Assembly: GCA_000438155.1 (NCBI GenBank)
Contig: FR902954.1
Location: 70,899-84,810, forward strand
Reading direction: 5' to 3'
DNA length: 13,912 nucleotides
From: Firmicutes bacterium CAG:95
Lineage (GTDB): Bacteria > Bacillota > Clostridia > Lachnospirales > Lachnospiraceae
Part shown: positions 13,331 to 13,912 of the stretch, piece by piece
Layout: each line of letters opens with the position of its first letter
Numbering within the stretch: the first letter of the stretch is position 1
Program-made: the position numbers and the translations under genes
Notes under the pieces: generated by a model
Seen by the model: only the letters and a program-made list of their open reading frames with translations
Databases searched by the model: none
Told to the model about the DNA's origin: nothing

Positions 13331-13374
13331 TTCTTCGTTCTTTATCATTTTTCTCAGGGATAAAGAACGAAGAA
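13331..13374. terminator. 16-bp perfect inverted repeat after the GH31 gene
   Basis: TTCTTCGTTCTTTATC (13331-13346) and GATAAAGAACGAAGAA (13359-13374) form a perfect 16-bp stem with a 12-base loop, 20 bases after the GH31 stop. Position suggests transcript termination or 3'-end protection, but neither strand has a proper T-run after the stem, so a classic intrinsic terminator is doubtful. Confidence 0.5.
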
Positions 13375-13423
13375 GATACTAAAAGAAAAAACAAATAAGC
13401 AAAGGAAGAGGAGGAATATATAA

Positions 13424-13584
13424 ATGGATTTATTAATGGCAATGAATGAAAGGCATGCGGTAAGAGATTATACGAACAGACAACGGGCTAAAATACCTGT
13501 TGGGCAGCTATGACATATAATAAAGGAAAAGAGAACCTTGTAATAACCATGGGTATATGGATCGAAGGCGATAGCGTTTACTAA
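13424..13584 (+). pseudogene. Nitroreductase gene remnant with internal deletion
   Basis: A strong AGGAGG and an ATG at 13424 begin MDLLMAMNERHAVRDYTNRQ, the conserved FMN-binding N-terminus of nitroreductase-family flavoproteins. The frame stops at 13511-13513 after 29 codons, while the family usually has about 170-250. Directly after, in another frame (ATG at 13510), comes MTYNKGKENLVITMG, which resembles a segment from the later part of these proteins, ending at TAA 13582-13584. The simplest reading is a nitroreductase gene that lost its middle and its end. The N-terminal identification is firm; the second fragment is tentative. The intact start and ribosome binding site suggest the decay is not ancient. 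Confidence 0.65.
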
Positions 13585-13834
13585 GAATATTCATTGATCA
13601 CTGGCGCATCCACCTTTTCTGCTCTGCTGGCTGTAAGGCCGGCTTTTCCCAGCTTGTCGGAAATCTTATTGCCGGATGTAACACCAAAATAATCGGCTTC
13701 AATCACATGAGCAGAGTCAGCAATACTTACTGTGAAAGCTCCTCTTGCTTTGATATTCTGTACAGCTTTATGGTTCTCGGTCAGGTTCAGGGATACTGTC
13801 CCGCGCTCCTGCATGGTTTCCCAGGCTGCGATTG
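13581..13834 (-). pseudogene. Flavin reductase-like fragment, truncated at both ends
   Basis: On the minus strand about 80 codons read AAWETMQERGTVSLNL, then TENHKAVQNIKARGAFTVSI, then EADYFGVTSGNKISDKLG and KVDAPVINEYS with a stop. This is the central part of the FMN-binding flavin reductase-like family (normally about 160-200 residues), covering the NIKARGAFTVSI and EADYFG motifs. There is no plausible start: the frame opens with a TTG that belongs to the ppdK-like repeat. The C-terminal half is absent. Its stop overlaps the stop of the nitroreductase remnant on the other strand, so two flavoprotein relics abut tail to tail. Confidence 0.75.
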
Positions 13835-13912
13835 CCAATGCAGGAAAGTAGAAGAGCGTAAATATTTTTACTTCACAACGCTGATTGTTACAAGGGATGA
13901 TGTGAATGAGTA
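13822..13912 (+). repeat. Imperfect direct repeat, copy B (ppdK 3' end-like)
   Basis: The sequence reads QAAIANAGK and stop in one frame, as at the end of ppdK, then EERKYFYFTTLIVTRDDVNE in the -1 frame, matching 8355-8448. It abuts the flavin reductase fragment at CAGGCTGC, shared by both. The reading frame is still open at the window edge, so the longer version of the downstream gene may lie outside. Confidence 0.75.

Overview
The window looks like chromosomal DNA of a gut-type Lachnospiraceae (Bacillota, Clostridia). This is inferred from strong AGGAGG-type ribosome binding sites, sigma-A-like promoters, a clostridial-type pyruvate phosphate dikinase (PPDK), a YbiT/YkpA-type ABC-F ATPase, GAA-loop mini-hairpins and TnpV-like transposon debris. 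Genus cannot be decided by reading alone.

Left part (1-2984, all minus strand): a PHP-domain phosphoesterase cut by the window edge, an ABC-F translation ATPase with its own promoter, and a two-gene cassette (DUF4160 protein, then a DUF2442-XRE fusion). The cassette is driven by a near-consensus promoter whose -35/-10 spacer is filled by a perfect 22-bp palindrome. It has the form of an autoregulated toxin-antitoxin-like unit of unproven function.

Middle (3100-8384, plus strand): a roughly 220-bp array of short hairpins, many with GAA loops, precedes an MFS transporter. A membrane-anchored glycerophosphodiester phosphodiesterase follows as a probable operon partner. Then comes a full-length ppdK with intact catalytic residues.

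Right part (8385-13912): a mosaic of accessory DNA. It holds a TnpV-like tail, a HigB/HigA-type toxin-antitoxin pair whose toxin is frameshifted in a T8 run, an unrecognised minus-strand gene without a credible start, a chimeric ORF joining an Ig-like domain to the tail of a MalF-type permease, an intact MalG-type permease, an intact GH31 alpha-glycosidase, and a set of abutting gene fragments (nitroreductase, flavin reductase, ppdK 3' end). The sugar cluster keeps one permease and the hydrolase but has lost the binding protein and most of the first permease.

The main structural observation is that the last bases of ppdK plus about 60 bp downstream recur as a diverged direct repeat at the right edge of the window (8355-8448 and 13822-13912). 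These repeats bracket the accessory segment. The bases beyond the ppdK stop differ between copies mostly at third codon positions of the -1 frame, so they are or were protein-coding.
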